Positions 33,990 to 43,271 of a stretch of DNA of 64,000 nt are shown here, in pieces (position 1 is the stretch's first letter; each line of letters begins with the position of its first letter). A program made the position numbers and the translations under genes. Where the stretch lies: positions 6,646 through 70,645 of the forward strand of contig JBEKGC010000009.1 of the NCBI GenBank assembly GCA_050013055.1. Direction: 5' to 3'. The stretch is from Palsa-504 sp050013055. GTDB taxonomy: Bacteria > Actinomycetota > Actinomycetes > Streptosporangiales > Streptosporangiaceae. A model generated the notes under the pieces. That model was given only the letters and a program-made list of their open reading frames with translations. It did no database searches and was not told where the DNA came from.

Positions 33990-35348
33990 ATGCACGAGGA
34001 CGACAGCGCGAGCGTGGAATCTGCATCGGCTCCAACCGGGCCTGCGGGTGACCCGTTGCCTGCGGGTGACTCGCCGGCGCCCGGTGACCTGCTGACGGGC
34101 GGTGACCTGCGGGCAACGGCCGGGACGCCGCGGAGGCGGTACCGGGCGGGAGTGCCACAGTGGGCCCACGGGCTGCTGGTGTACCTGGTGGTGGCGGCAC
34201 TGGCTGCGGCCGGCGGCGTCGGTGCCACGCTCGCGGTCCGCCACTCCGGTTCGGCCTCTCGCGGCACGGCTCTGAGGCCGGACGACGCCGCGGCGAACCG
34301 GTACGCGGCGCTCAACGACGAGACCGTCTACAACCAGGTGGAGCCGGGAGTCGTCGATGTCAACGCCAACCTGCAATACCTCGACGAAACGGCGGAAGGC
34401 ACGGGCTTCGTGATCAACGCCGCCGCTGGGCTGGTGCTGACCAACAACCATGTCATCGACGGTGCTACCAGCGTGACGGTCACGCCGGTAGCGTCGGGCC
34501 ACAGTTACCAGGCGAAGATACTGGGCTACGACCGGTCCGACGACGTGGCCCTGCTCCAGCTACCAGAGGCGACCGGGCTCAAGGCGGTCAAGATCGGGGA
34601 CTCGTCGCACGTCACTATCGGCACTCCCGTGCTGGCTATCGGAAACGAGGCCGGGCAGGGCGGCTCCCCGACGGTCGCGCCCGGCGTCATCAGCAACCTG
34701 GACCGGACGATCAAGGCCAGCGACACGAGTTCGGGCCTGATCGAGACCCTGTTCGGCATGCTGCAAACCAACGCCGACATCAGGCCGGGCGACTCAGGCG
34801 GTCCGCTGGCCAACGCGGCGGGCCAGGTGATCGGCATCGACACGGCCGCCGGGGGCACCACTGTCTACTCGGGCTACGCCATCCCGATCAGCCAAGCCCT
34901 GTCGATCGCCAACCGGATCGCCGCCGGGGACGGAAGCCCGTCCATCCAGATCGGGGTGCCCGGCTTTCTCGGCGCGCTCGTACCGGGCAGCGGCAGCGCC
35001 GACCCGAGGCTGCAGGCGAGCCAGCAGCGTCAGCAGGCCGGCAGCGTCAGCAGCACTCAGAGCAGCTGCATCACCGGGGCCGCCACCACGGTCCCGGCCA
35101 GCATCGCCCCGGCGCGGTCCGGCGCGCTGGTGGACGGGGTTCTGTGCGGCACTGTGGCGGCGGCGGCCGGCCTGTTCGCCGGAGACGTCATTACCTCGAT
35201 CCGCGGCCGGGCCGTCACCACGCCAGGATCGCTGACCGCCATCCTCAACCGGACCCGGCCGGGCCTGGCGGTCCCGCTGGCCTGGGTCAGCCCGGGAGGC
35301 GGCCTGCATACGGCCCTGGTGACGCTTGGTACCGGCCCGGCGCAATAG
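33990..35348 (+). CDS. HtrA-like serine protease with PDZ domain (first paralogue)
   Basis: 452 residues. A Pro/Gly/Asp-rich cytoplasmic N-terminus, one membrane helix (about 60-80) and an outer trypsin-like domain with H154 (LTNNHVID), D185 (SDDVALLQL) and S269 (RPGDSGGPL). Two cysteines bracket the start of a C-terminal PDZ domain (GVLCGTVAAAAGLFAGDVITSI), which binds exposed C-termini. It degrades or processes misfolded exported proteins. A close paralogue follows in the same direction, 234 bp downstream. Confidence 0.93.
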   Translation: MHEDDSASVESASAPTGPAGDPLPAGDSPAPGDLLTGGDLRATAGTPRRRYRAGVPQWAHGLLVYLVVAALAAAGGVGATLAVRHSGSASRGTALRPDDAAANRYAALNDETVYNQVEPGVVDVNANLQYLDETAEGTGFVINAAAGLVLTNNHVIDGATSVTVTPVASGHSYQAKILGYDRSDDVALLQLPEATGLKAVKIGDSSHVTIGTPVLAIGNEAGQGGSPTVAPGVISNLDRTIKASDTSSGLIETLFGMLQTNADIRPGDSGGPLANAAGQVIGIDTAAGGTTVYSGYAIPISQALSIANRIAAGDGSPSIQIGVPGFLGALVPGSGSADPRLQASQQRQQAGSVSSTQSSCITGAATTVPASIAPARSGALVDGVLCGTVAAAAGLFAGDVITSIRGRAVTTPGSLTAILNRTRPGLAVPLAWVSPGGGLHTALVTLGTGPAQ

Positions 35349-35582
35349 CCCGGGATCGCCCGGGGGGCGGCCGATAGCGGGAGCGGGATTACCCCGCGAG
35401 TCCTAGGACGGCATGAGCAGCGAGGCGATGAGTTCCCGGCCGAGCCTACGCAGGCACTCATCACAGCGAATGTTCAGGTTACGCACAGGTTCAGGGAGCT
35501 AACTAAAGGGTGGCTCTCGCAGGAGATCTAGAGCCGGCACAACCCATCGGCACGTACTCTGGTGTGGTCGAGGGCGAGGAAA

Positions 35583-37346
35583 ATGCGAGAGAACGACAAC
35601 GACAGCGGAGGCGGCTGGCAGCAGCCGCCGGAGTACGTCAGTCCGTGGGCACCACGTGACGAGAGCGACGCCGCGCGGATCTCGGGACCGATGGCGAACG
35701 CGGCTCCTCCGCCGGAGAACGACGTTCATGACACTATCGCCTTCGGCAGGCAAGCTGGCCAGGACAACGGCTACGGCCAGGGGGCCTACGGCCAGCCTAG
35801 CTACGCCAGCCCGCCCGAGCCGGGTAATCAGCCCTGGTACGCGGGCCAGCCCGGCTACGGCGACCAGCCCGGGTCCGGGCAGCCCGGCTATGGCCCAGCA
35901 GGCGGTAACGGCCCAGCAGGCGGATACGGAGCTGGAGGCGGATACGGGACGGCAGGCGGGTACGGAGCTGGGGGCGGCGAGGGAGCTGGGGGCGGATACG
36001 GGGCGGCAGGCGGGTACGGGGCTGGGGGCGGATTCGGGGCGGAGGGCGGATACCGGGATGACGGCGGGTTCGGCTGGGGGATTCCCGGGCCGCCCCCGCC
36101 GCAGCGCAGACGAGGCCGGCATTTCGGCGTGTATGTGGCCGTGGCCGCGCTCGCGGCGAGCGTCGGCGCCGGGTTGACCGTCGCGCTCGACAACAATCAG
36201 AGCCCGGCCGCGGCGTCCGGCGTCTCCTCCAACGAAGTGCCCGGACCGCATAACAATGCGTCAGGCACCGGGCCGTCCTCGGTGGCCAACTGGACGGCCG
36301 TGCAGCAGAAGGTAAAACCGGGCCTGGTCGACATCATCTCGACGCTCAAGTACAACAGTGAGACGGCCGAGGGCACCGGCATGATCGTGTCGGCCAGCGG
36401 CTTGGTGCTGACCAACAACCACGTCATCGACCAGGCCACCAACGTGAACGCTTCGCTGGTGGTCGATGCGGGCCGGAAGTACCGGGCCCGGGTGATCGGC
36501 TACGACAGCACCGACGACGTGGCCTTGCTCCAGCTGGCCGACGCCTCCGGCCTGAGCCCGGTGAGCTTCGGTAACTCCGCGCAAGTCAGCCTGGGCACTC
36601 CGGTGCTGGCCCTCGGCAACGCCCAGGGCCGGGGCGGGGTGACACCCGCACGCGGCATCATCAACGCGCTCGACCGGTCGATTCAGGCCAGCGACCAGGG
36701 ATCGGACAGCACCGAGAACCTGAACCACATGCTGCAGACCAACGCCGAGATCCAGCAGGGCGATTCGGGCGGTGCGCTGGTCAACAACGCGGGCCAGGTC
36801 ATCGGGATGATCACCGCCGCGAACACCTCGGCGTCCAGCCCGTCCGGGACATCAGGCACGCTCGGCTTCGCTATCCCGATCAACACGGCCCTGTCGATCG
36901 CCAGGCAGATCGCCGCAGGCAAGAGCAGCTCCACCGTCTACATCGGCCTGCCTGGTTTCCTCGGTGTGGAAGTCGCGCAGAGCACCAGCTCGAACCCGCG
37001 GCAGCAGGCCGCCGACGAAGAGCAGGCGGGCAGCGGCGGTCCCGGCGGTGGCCAGACGGGCTGCCAGAGTACCAACCAGGGGGTCACCGTGCCGGCCACC
37101 ATCGCGCCCGCGAACACGGGCGCGCTGATCCTCGGCGTGCTGTGCAACACCGTGGCCAGTTCGAAGGGCCTGGCCCCAGGCGACGTGATCACCTCGGTGA
37201 ACGGCCAGGCCGTAAGCACGCCTGGCTCGCTGACCGGCATCACCGCCAAGTACCACTCCGGCCAGGTCGTCTCGGTCACCTGGATCGGCGTGCGCGGGGT
37301 CAAGCACACCAGGTCACTGAAGCTGGGCGCCGGCCCGGCGAGATAA
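35583..37346 (+). CDS. HtrA-like serine protease with PDZ domain (second paralogue)
   Basis: 587 residues from ATG 35583 (GGCGAGGAAA before it). The first 170 residues are low-complexity Gly/Tyr/Pro with GGYGAGGGYG-like repeats. After one helix (about 183-203) the protease domain has H280 (LTNNHVID), D312 (TDDVALLQL) and S395 (QQGDSGGALVNN), and the PDZ part has GVLCNTVASSKGLAPGDVITSV. The order and sequence match the first paralogue, so they arose by tandem duplication. The glycine-rich arm is cytoplasmic and probably an interaction or spacing element. Confidence 0.93.
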   Translation: MRENDNDSGGGWQQPPEYVSPWAPRDESDAARISGPMANAAPPPENDVHDTIAFGRQAGQDNGYGQGAYGQPSYASPPEPGNQPWYAGQPGYGDQPGSGQPGYGPAGGNGPAGGYGAGGGYGTAGGYGAGGGEGAGGGYGAAGGYGAGGGFGAEGGYRDDGGFGWGIPGPPPPQRRRGRHFGVYVAVAALAASVGAGLTVALDNNQSPAAASGVSSNEVPGPHNNASGTGPSSVANWTAVQQKVKPGLVDIISTLKYNSETAEGTGMIVSASGLVLTNNHVIDQATNVNASLVVDAGRKYRARVIGYDSTDDVALLQLADASGLSPVSFGNSAQVSLGTPVLALGNAQGRGGVTPARGIINALDRSIQASDQGSDSTENLNHMLQTNAEIQQGDSGGALVNNAGQVIGMITAANTSASSPSGTSGTLGFAIPINTALSIARQIAAGKSSSTVYIGLPGFLGVEVAQSTSSNPRQQAADEEQAGSGGPGGGQTGCQSTNQGVTVPATIAPANTGALILGVLCNTVASSKGLAPGDVITSVNGQAVSTPGSLTGITAKYHSGQVVSVTWIGVRGVKHTRSLKLGAGPAR

Positions 37347-37349
37347 AGC

Positions 37350-37390
37350 CCGGGGGGGCGACCCCCCGGAACCCCCCGATTTACGGGGGG
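37350..37390 (+). terminator. Double GC hairpin after the HtrA gene
   Basis: CCGGGGGG-GCGA-CCCCCCGG (37350-37369) is an eight-pair stem with a GNRA-type loop, four bases after the htrA stop. A second stem, CCCCCCG-ATTTA-CGGGGGG (37372-37390), overlaps the 3' end of dapE. They lie between convergent genes and may stop both. Confidence 0.7.
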
Positions 37391-38502
37391 CTACCCGCCC
37401 CCCGTGCCCCCTGGGGGCCCCCAAGGGGGCCCTGGCTAGGAGCCCTTTGGGCCCCTAGCCACGCTCGTAGCCGGGACTCACAGGCGGCGATGTTTTCTAG
37501 CGGCACGTATTCGTCGGCGGTGTGGGCGATCTCGGAGATGCCCGGGCCGTAGTTCACCGCCGGGATGCCGAGCGCGGCGAACCTGGCCACGTCGGTCCAG
37601 CCGAGCTTGGGCCGCGGCGTCCCGCCGACGGCGGCGACGAACGCGGCCGCGGCCGGATGCCCCAGCCCCGGCCGGGCCCCCTCGGCGACGTCGACCACCC
37701 GAACGTCCCAGCCTGAGAACAGCGACCGGACGAACTCCGCCGCCTGCTCCCCGTCGCGGTCCGGTGCGAACCGGTGGTTGACGGTGACCACGCATTCGTC
37801 CGGGATGACGTTCCCGGCGACCCCGCCGCGGATGGCGACGGCGTTCAGCCCCTCGTGGTAGCGCAGCCCGTCCACCTCCGGCTGCCGTGGGGTGTACCCC
37901 CGCAGCACGTCGAGGATGTCGCCGGCCTGGTGGATGGCGTTGCGTCCCATCCAGGACCGCGCGGAGTGCGCTCGCTGCCCGGTCGCGGTGACCTCGGCCC
38001 GCAGCGTCCCCTGGCAGCCGCCCTCGATTTCCGCCGAACTCGGCTCCATCAGCACCGCGAAGTCACCCGCGAGCAGCTCGGGGTTATGCCGGCTCAGCCG
38101 CAGCAGCCCGTTGCGTTCGGACGCGACCTCCTCGCAGTCGTAGAAGACGTAGGTCACGTCCCTGGCCGGCTCCGGCAGGCCGGCCGCCAGCCTGAGCTGG
38201 ACCGCCACCCCGGACTTCATGTCGGTGGTGCCGCACCCGTACAGCCGGGATCCCTCGGTCCGCGACGGCAGGTTGGCTGCTATCGGCACGGTGTCCAGGT
38301 GCCCGGCCAGCACGACCCGCTCGGGCCGGCCGAGCATGGTCCGCGCCACGATCGCGTGGCCGTCCCTGTGCACCGTCAGGTGCGGCAAGGGCCGCAGCGC
38401 GGCTTCGACGGCATCCGCGAGCGGTCCTTCGTCGCCGCTCACCGACGGGATGTCCACCAGGGCGGCGGTCAGCGCCGCGCCGTCGAGGTCGAGGTTCAGC
38501 AC
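37381..38502 (-). CDS. dapE: Succinyl-diaminopimelate desuccinylase
   Basis: 373 residues, GTG start. M20 metallopeptidase with the zinc ligands in AGHLDTVP (His, Asp), GCGTTDMKSGVA, the general-base Glu in YDCEEVASE and a downstream LMEPSSAEIEGGCQG. The actinobacterial DapE pattern (NPELLAGDFAVLMEP) fits. It splits N-succinyl-LL-diaminopimelate on the way to lysine and peptidoglycan. The C-terminus (after RAWLGAQ) is a Pro/Gly-rich tail encoded by a GC-rich repeat area and is probably not structured. The LysR gene upstream is tightly joined. Confidence 0.92.
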   Translation of the reverse strand: MLNLDLDGAALTAALVDIPSVSGDEGPLADAVEAALRPLPHLTVHRDGHAIVARTMLGRPERVVLAGHLDTVPIAANLPSRTEGSRLYGCGTTDMKSGVAVQLRLAAGLPEPARDVTYVFYDCEEVASERNGLLRLSRHNPELLAGDFAVLMEPSSAEIEGGCQGTLRAEVTATGQRAHSARSWMGRNAIHQAGDILDVLRGYTPRQPEVDGLRYHEGLNAVAIRGGVAGNVIPDECVVTVNHRFAPDRDGEQAAEFVRSLFSGWDVRVVDVAEGARPGLGHPAAAAFVAAVGGTPRPKLGWTDVARFAALGIPAVNYGPGISEIAHTADEYVPLENIAACESRLRAWLGAQRAPSQGPLGGPQGARGAGSPP

Positions 38503-39439
38503 CCGGCCAGCTTAGACGGGTCGGTACCGCCTTGGCCGCCGCCCGCAGCGCGGACACGATCACCGCCACCGACGGGCGGCGCACGCTCGCGGTCCTGGCC
38601 AAAGCGTGCACGTCCCTGGCCAGGTCCAGGCCGTGCGGCAGGTCGCGCACGGCGACCCGGCGGCCCGCCGCGGTGACGGCCAGCCGGGGCAAGATGGCGA
38701 TGCCGATGCCCCGTGCCACCAGGCTGACGATCGTGGACATGCCCTCGAACTCCGACAGCACGGGCGGCGTCACGCCCACCGCGGCGAGCAGCCGGTCGAC
38801 GGCCTGCCGGGACGGCTCCCCTGACGGCGCGGCGAGCCACGGCTCATTCCGCAGCGCCCGCAGGTCGACCGCCTGGGCGGGATCGGCCGCCGGGTGGCTG
38901 CGCGGCACCACAAGCACCAGCTGATCCCTGATCAGGTGATAGCAGCTCAAGATGGACCCGCCGGTCTCGATCTCCTCCGCCAGCCGGGCGCTCCAGTCAT
39001 CCACGATGGCCACGTCCACCTCGCCGGACCGCACCTGACGCAGCCCCTCACGCGCCTGCGTCTGCCGCAGCACCAGGGCCAGCCGCGGGTGCGTGCGCAG
39101 GCTCCGGGCCAGGGCGGGCGCGAACGCGACGGCCGCGGAGGGAAACGCGGTCGCCACCACCCGGCCGGCCGGCTCGGTCGCCCCGGCCGACAGGTCGGTC
39201 TCGGCCTCCTCGACCATGGCCAGGATGCGCTCGGCGTGGCTGGCCAGACGGCGGCCCGCGTCGGTCAGCTCGGCCCGGCGGGCGGACCGGTCGAGCAGGG
39301 CGGTGCCGGCCTCGCGTTCGAGCGCGGCGAGCTGCTGCGACACGGCGGACGGCGTGTAGCCGAGGACGGTGGCCGTGCGGGCGATGCTGCCGCGGACCGC
39401 GAATTCCCTGAGCAACCTGAGCCTGTGCAGATCGAGCAT
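38084..39439 (-). CDS. LysR-family regulator whose frame overruns into dapE
   Basis: The LysR protein is clear over about 308 residues: N-terminal HTH (GSIARTATVLGYTPSAVSQQL) and the effector domain up to AVIVSALRAAAKAVPT near 38515. The frame then misses its stop and continues 140 codons out of phase through dapE to 38084, as Arg/Gly-rich sequence typical of antisense or out-of-phase reading. In the next frame the expected end, TDPSKLAGC plus TGA at 38496, overlaps the dapE start. A base lost or gained near 38515-38540 (GGCGGCGGCC) would explain it. It probably regulates dapE and the divergent aminotransferase. Confidence 0.85.
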   Translation of the reverse strand: MLDLHRLRLLREFAVRGSIARTATVLGYTPSAVSQQLAALEREAGTALLDRSARRAELTDAGRRLASHAERILAMVEEAETDLSAGATEPAGRVVATAFPSAAVAFAPALARSLRTHPRLALVLRQTQAREGLRQVRSGEVDVAIVDDWSARLAEEIETGGSILSCYHLIRDQLVLVVPRSHPAADPAQAVDLRALRNEPWLAAPSGEPSRQAVDRLLAAVGVTPPVLSEFEGMSTIVSLVARGIGIAILPRLAVTAAGRRVAVRDLPHGLDLARDVHALARTASVRRPSVAVIVSALRAAAKAVPTRLSWPGAEPRPRRRGADRRPGGHPVGERRRRTARGCRRSRAAALAAPDGAQGRPRDRGADHARPARAGRAGRAPGHRADSSQPAVADRGIPAVRVRHHRHEVRGGGPAQAGGRPAGAGQGRDLRLLRLRGGRVRTQRAAAAEPA

Positions 39440-39451
39440 AAGTGAATCTTA

Positions 39452-39468
39452 ATCTCAGCCATAGAGAT
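39452..39468. promoter_or_regulatory. LysR-type operator candidate
   Basis: ATCTC-AGCCATA-GAGAT is a perfect inverted repeat 12 bp before the LysR start, between it and the divergent aminotransferase. Its dyad shape is as expected for a LysR autoregulatory site. Confidence 0.6.
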
Positions 39469-39600
39469 CAGCGTTTGCTCTTATGGTCAATCGCGGCGAG
39501 ACTGGAACAGGTGCACAGCGTTGTCACACCAAGTGAGATCTTGCCCTTTCCTCCTTGACCTCGTGATAACCGTCTCACTCGCCGATCCCGCAGCTAGGAA

Positions 39601-40929
39601 GTGCTAGCCCCCGTGGCTCTCACCGTTACGCCGTTGACACCCGTGCCCGCCACCGACACCGATTACCCCCGGCTCGGCCCCGCGCCGGTCCCCGTCTCCG
39701 CCACCCTCGCCGCGAACGAGGTCATGGACGCCCGCCGGCACCGCGGTGAGCCCGTGCTGCCGATGGCGTTCGGCGAGGCGGGACTGCCCGCCCACCGGAT
39801 GCTGCGCGGAGCGCTGGCCCGGGCCGCGGGATTCACCTCCTACGGCCCGGTCGCCGGTCACTCCGCGCTGCGCGAGGCCGCCGCCCTGTACTGGTCCAGG
39901 CGGGGCCTGCCCACCGACGCGGCCGCGGTGGTCTGCGGGCCGGGCAGCAAGGCGCTGCTGTTCGGCCTGCTGTCGGCCATCGGCGGTGACGTGGTGGTGG
40001 CCCGGCCCAGCTGGGTCAGCTACGCCGCGCAGGCGCGGCTGACCGGACGGGTCGCGCACTTCGCCCGCGGCTCCAGCGGCGTCCCCGACCCCGCCGAACT
40101 GGCCCGGACGGTCACCGCGGCCCGCGCGGCCGGGCGGGCCGTTCGTTCGGTCATCCTCACCGTGCCGGACAATCCGACCGGGACCGTGGCCACCCCGGCG
40201 ACCGTGCGCGCCGTGTGCGCGGTCGCGCAGGCCCACGATCTGATCATCATCTCGGACGAGATCTACCGAGATCTCATCCACGACCAGCAGACCCCGTTCG
40301 CGAGTCCGGCTTCCTTTTTTCCCGAACGGACCGTGGTGACCACGGGCCTGAGCAAGAACCTCGCCCTGGGGGGCTGGCGCCTGGGTGTGGCCCGGATGCC
40401 GGACGGAGCACTCGGACGCGAACTGCGGACCCGGCTGCTCGGGATCGGCAGCGAGATCTGGTCGGCTCCGTCCGGGCCGGTGCAGCAGGCCGCCGCGCTC
40501 GCCTTCACCGAACCGCCCCCGCTGGTCGAACGGGTCGCGCTCAGCCGCCGCCTGCACGCGTCGGTGGCCCGCGCGGTCGCCCTCAGGTTCACCGCGGCGG
40601 GCGTGTCCGTGCCCGAGCCGCAGGCCGCGTTCTACCTCTACCCGGACTTCTCGCCGCTGGCCGACGTGCTGCTGCAGCGGCACGACATCGCCCGCGACGA
40701 AGACCTGGCCGCGATCCTGCTGCGCCGGTACGGCGTCGGGGTGCTGCCCGGCTCCGCGTTCGGTGACCAGGGCTGGCGGCTGCGGCTGCGGGTGGCGACC
40801 GCGCTGCTCTACGGCGACACCGACGCGCAGCGTACCGCCGCGCTGAACTCGGCCGACCCGTGCGCGCTGCCCTGGATCGCCGCGTCCTTGTCCCGGCTAG
40901 AAGAGGTCCTGGCCGACCTCACCCGCTAG
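39601..40929 (+). CDS. Class I/II PLP-dependent aminotransferase
   Basis: 442 residues, GTG 39601. Fold type I with VPDNPTGTV, IIISDEIYRDLIHD (the Asp that binds the pyridine nitrogen) and the Schiff-base lysine in TTGLSKNLALGGWRLG. It is likely an aspartate/aromatic- or arginine/alanine-type aminotransferase; the substrate cannot be told. It is divergent from a LysR regulator that sits next to dapE, so lysine or diaminopimelate metabolism is a reasonable guess. Its end overlaps the convergent SGNH hydrolase gene by 33 bases. Confidence 0.9.
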   Translation: MLAPVALTVTPLTPVPATDTDYPRLGPAPVPVSATLAANEVMDARRHRGEPVLPMAFGEAGLPAHRMLRGALARAAGFTSYGPVAGHSALREAAALYWSRRGLPTDAAAVVCGPGSKALLFGLLSAIGGDVVVARPSWVSYAAQARLTGRVAHFARGSSGVPDPAELARTVTAARAAGRAVRSVILTVPDNPTGTVATPATVRAVCAVAQAHDLIIISDEIYRDLIHDQQTPFASPASFFPERTVVTTGLSKNLALGGWRLGVARMPDGALGRELRTRLLGIGSEIWSAPSGPVQQAAALAFTEPPPLVERVALSRRLHASVARAVALRFTAAGVSVPEPQAAFYLYPDFSPLADVLLQRHDIARDEDLAAILLRRYGVGVLPGSAFGDQGWRLRLRVATALLYGDTDAQRTAALNSADPCALPWIAASLSRLEEVLADLTR

Positions 40930-41757
40930 GGCCAGCAAGTCGGGGCGCTTGGCCCGCAGGCCGTCGCCGCTTGAGGTGCCGGTCAGCCGCCTGCGTACCC
41001 AGGGCATCGCGTACTGGGTGGTCCAGCGGGCGTCGGCCCGGCGTGCGGCCAGCCAGCGGACCCGACCCGAGGACCCCGAGGACCCCGAGGAGTGCGAGTA
41101 CCCGCCGGGCGCGGGCGGTTCTGGGAACAGTGGCGCCCGCCAGTCCTGCGTGACCGGAACGCCGAGTACCTCGCAGGTGCGCCAGGCCACCCGCCGATGG
41201 CCGTCGGCGGTCAGGTGCAGCCGGTCCGGGCTCCAGGCCCGCGCGTCGTTCAGGGCCCGCATCGACCACAGGTCGACCAGGTCGCAACCGTAGGCGTCGG
41301 CGATGCCGCGCAGGTGCATGTTGTACGCGGCGATCCGGCCGCGCAGCAGCCGGATGACCGGGAACAGCCGCGGGTCGAAGCCGGTGAAGATCACGACCCG
41401 GCAACCCGCGGCCTGCAGCCTGGCCACCCCCGGGGCAAAGGCGGCGGCCAGCGAGTCGACGTCGCCGCCGCTCAGGATGTCGTTGCCGCCCGCCGCCAGG
41501 CTCACCAGGTCGGGCGCCAGCTCGATGGCCCGTGGCAGCTGCTCGGTGATGACCTGGCCGAGCAGCTTGCCCCTGATGGCCAGGTTGGCGTACCTGAACC
41601 CGGGCTGCTGCCGGGCCAGCGCGCCGGCCACCCGGTCAGCCCAGCCCAGGTACTGGCCATCCGGGCCCGGATCATGGAGCCCCTCGGTGAAGCTGTCCCC
41701 GATCGCCACGTAGGTGCCGATTCCGGACGCTAGGTCACGTTCTGCCATTGATCCCAT
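40897..41757 (-). CDS. SGNH/GDSL hydrolase
   Basis: 286 residues. Block I is AIGDSFTEG (nucleophile Ser), block III LAAGGNDILSGG, and block V DRLHLTADGHRRVA (His/Asp of the triad). No signal peptide, so it is an intracellular esterase or lipase-like enzyme acting on an unknown ester. The C-terminal 60 residues are basic with a Ser/Gly repeat (SHSSGSSGSSG). Starts at 41757 and 41748 are both possible. It overlaps the aminotransferase gene tail to tail. Confidence 0.88.
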   Translation of the reverse strand: MGSMAERDLASGIGTYVAIGDSFTEGLHDPGPDGQYLGWADRVAGALARQQPGFRYANLAIRGKLLGQVITEQLPRAIELAPDLVSLAAGGNDILSGGDVDSLAAAFAPGVARLQAAGCRVVIFTGFDPRLFPVIRLLRGRIAAYNMHLRGIADAYGCDLVDLWSMRALNDARAWSPDRLHLTADGHRRVAWRTCEVLGVPVTQDWRAPLFPEPPAPGGYSHSSGSSGSSGRVRWLAARRADARWTTQYAMPWVRRRLTGTSSGDGLRAKRPDLLALAGEVGQDLF

Positions 41758-41813
41758 GATGCCATCACCGGCCGGCCGTCGCCGGGCCGGCCGGTGATGG
41801 GCAGACTAGGGGT

Positions 41814-43269
41814 ATGCGGATCAGACGTGCTCGCCCGGCAGCCATCGCCTCGGCTCGGGCCGGCCGGACCCTGGCCCGGACGGTGCTGGCCCGGACGGGG
41901 CTGGCCCGGACGGTGCTGGCCGCGGCGGTCCTGGCCGGGGCGGCGGCCTGCGGCGGATCGGCGCCGGGCGCCACGTCGACCGGCTCGGCTCCGGTGGCCA
42001 AGACCTTGACCTCCTCCCCCGCCACCGGGGCTTATCCCGCCGCGGCCTGGCCCGGCTACGGGCGCACCGCCGCCCGCACCGGGGTGGCGGCCGGGGTGGC
42101 CGCGGCGTCCGGAGGGCTGCGGATCAGCTGGCAGGCGCACCTCGACGGCGCGGTCTACGGCCAGCCGCTGCTGGTCGGCAACCGGGTGATCGTGGCGACC
42201 GAGGATGACTCCGTCTACGCGCTCGACCCCGCCACCGGCCAGGTCAGCTGGCGGACGCACCTGGGCACCCCGGTGCCGCTATCCGAGCTGCCCTGCGGTG
42301 ACATCGACCCGCTCGGCATCACAGGCACCCCCGTCTACGACGCGGCCGATGGACTCGTGTACGTCGTCGCGGAAACCGCCGGCTACCACCACGTGCTGGT
42401 CGGGGTCTCGGTCACCAGCGGCGCCGTCGCGGTGCAGCGCGATATCCCGGCCCCGGACGGCCAGCCCCGCTACGACCAGCAGCGGCCCGCGCTGGCACTG
42501 GCGGATGGGCGGGTCTACGTGGCGTTCGGCGGGCTGGACGGAGACTGCGGGCCGTACCGCGGCTCGGTGGTGGGCGTCCCGGTCAGCGGCCGCGGCACCC
42601 TGGTGTCCTACCTGGTGCCGACCTCGCGCGAGGGCGCCATCTGGGGCACGGCGGGCCCGGTGGCCGGCCCGGACGGCACCCTGTACGTCAGCGTCGGCAA
42701 CGGCTCGGTGACCAGTACCTCCTTCGACGGCACCGACTCGGTGACCGCCCTGTCACCGGCCTTGCGCCAGGTCGGCATCTTCGCGCCAGCCAGCTGGTAC
42801 AGCGACAGCCAGCACGACCTCGACCTCGGCTCCACCGAGCCCGCGCTGCTGGCCGACGGGATGCTGCTCGCGCTGGGCAAGAGCGGCACCGCCTACCTGC
42901 TGAACTCGGCTCATCTCGGCGGCGTCGGCGGACAGGTCGCGCAGGCCAGCGTCTGCCCCGCCTACGGCGCGGCCGCGGTCCAGGGCAGCACCGTGTACGA
43001 GCCGTGCGAGCAGGGCGGGCTGGCCGCGATCAGCACCGCGGGGAACAAGCTCCGGGTGCTGTGGCGCGGGCCGGCCGCCGCGTGGGGCTCCCCCGTCATC
43101 GGCGGCGGGGCGGTCTGGGTCACCGACTGGACCGCGGGCACCTTGTACGAGCTCAACCCGGCCACCGGCGCCACCCGGGCCTCGGCCGCACTTCGCCTCG
43201 CTGTCGATGACGGGCAACCACGCCTACCTGGGCACCAGCCAGGGCGTCGTGTCAGTCGCCGGCGTCTGA
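41814..43269 (+). pseudogene. PQQ-like beta-propeller lipoprotein, frameshifted near the end
   Basis: The signal peptide has a lipobox (LAGAAACGG), so the protein is anchored outside. Repeats with YALDPATGQVSWRTHLG, GTPVYDAADGLVYVV and LYELNPATGATRAS are the blades of a PQQ-like propeller. Near 43185-43200 the frame is lost; the correct one reads HFASLSMTGNHAYLG and ends VVSVAGV with TGA at 43267. As it stands the frame runs on into the next gene. Total length is one base too long. The leader contains three 15-bp repeats (LARTV). Ligand unknown. Confidence 0.8.
41871..41930 (+). repeat. 15-bp coding repeat in the lipoprotein signal peptide
   Basis: Three copies and a degenerate fourth of a 15-bp unit encode TLARTVLARTGLARTVLA-type sequence in the signal peptide. 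Repeat change would alter signal-peptide length. Confidence 0.85.
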
Positions 43270-43271
43270 CC

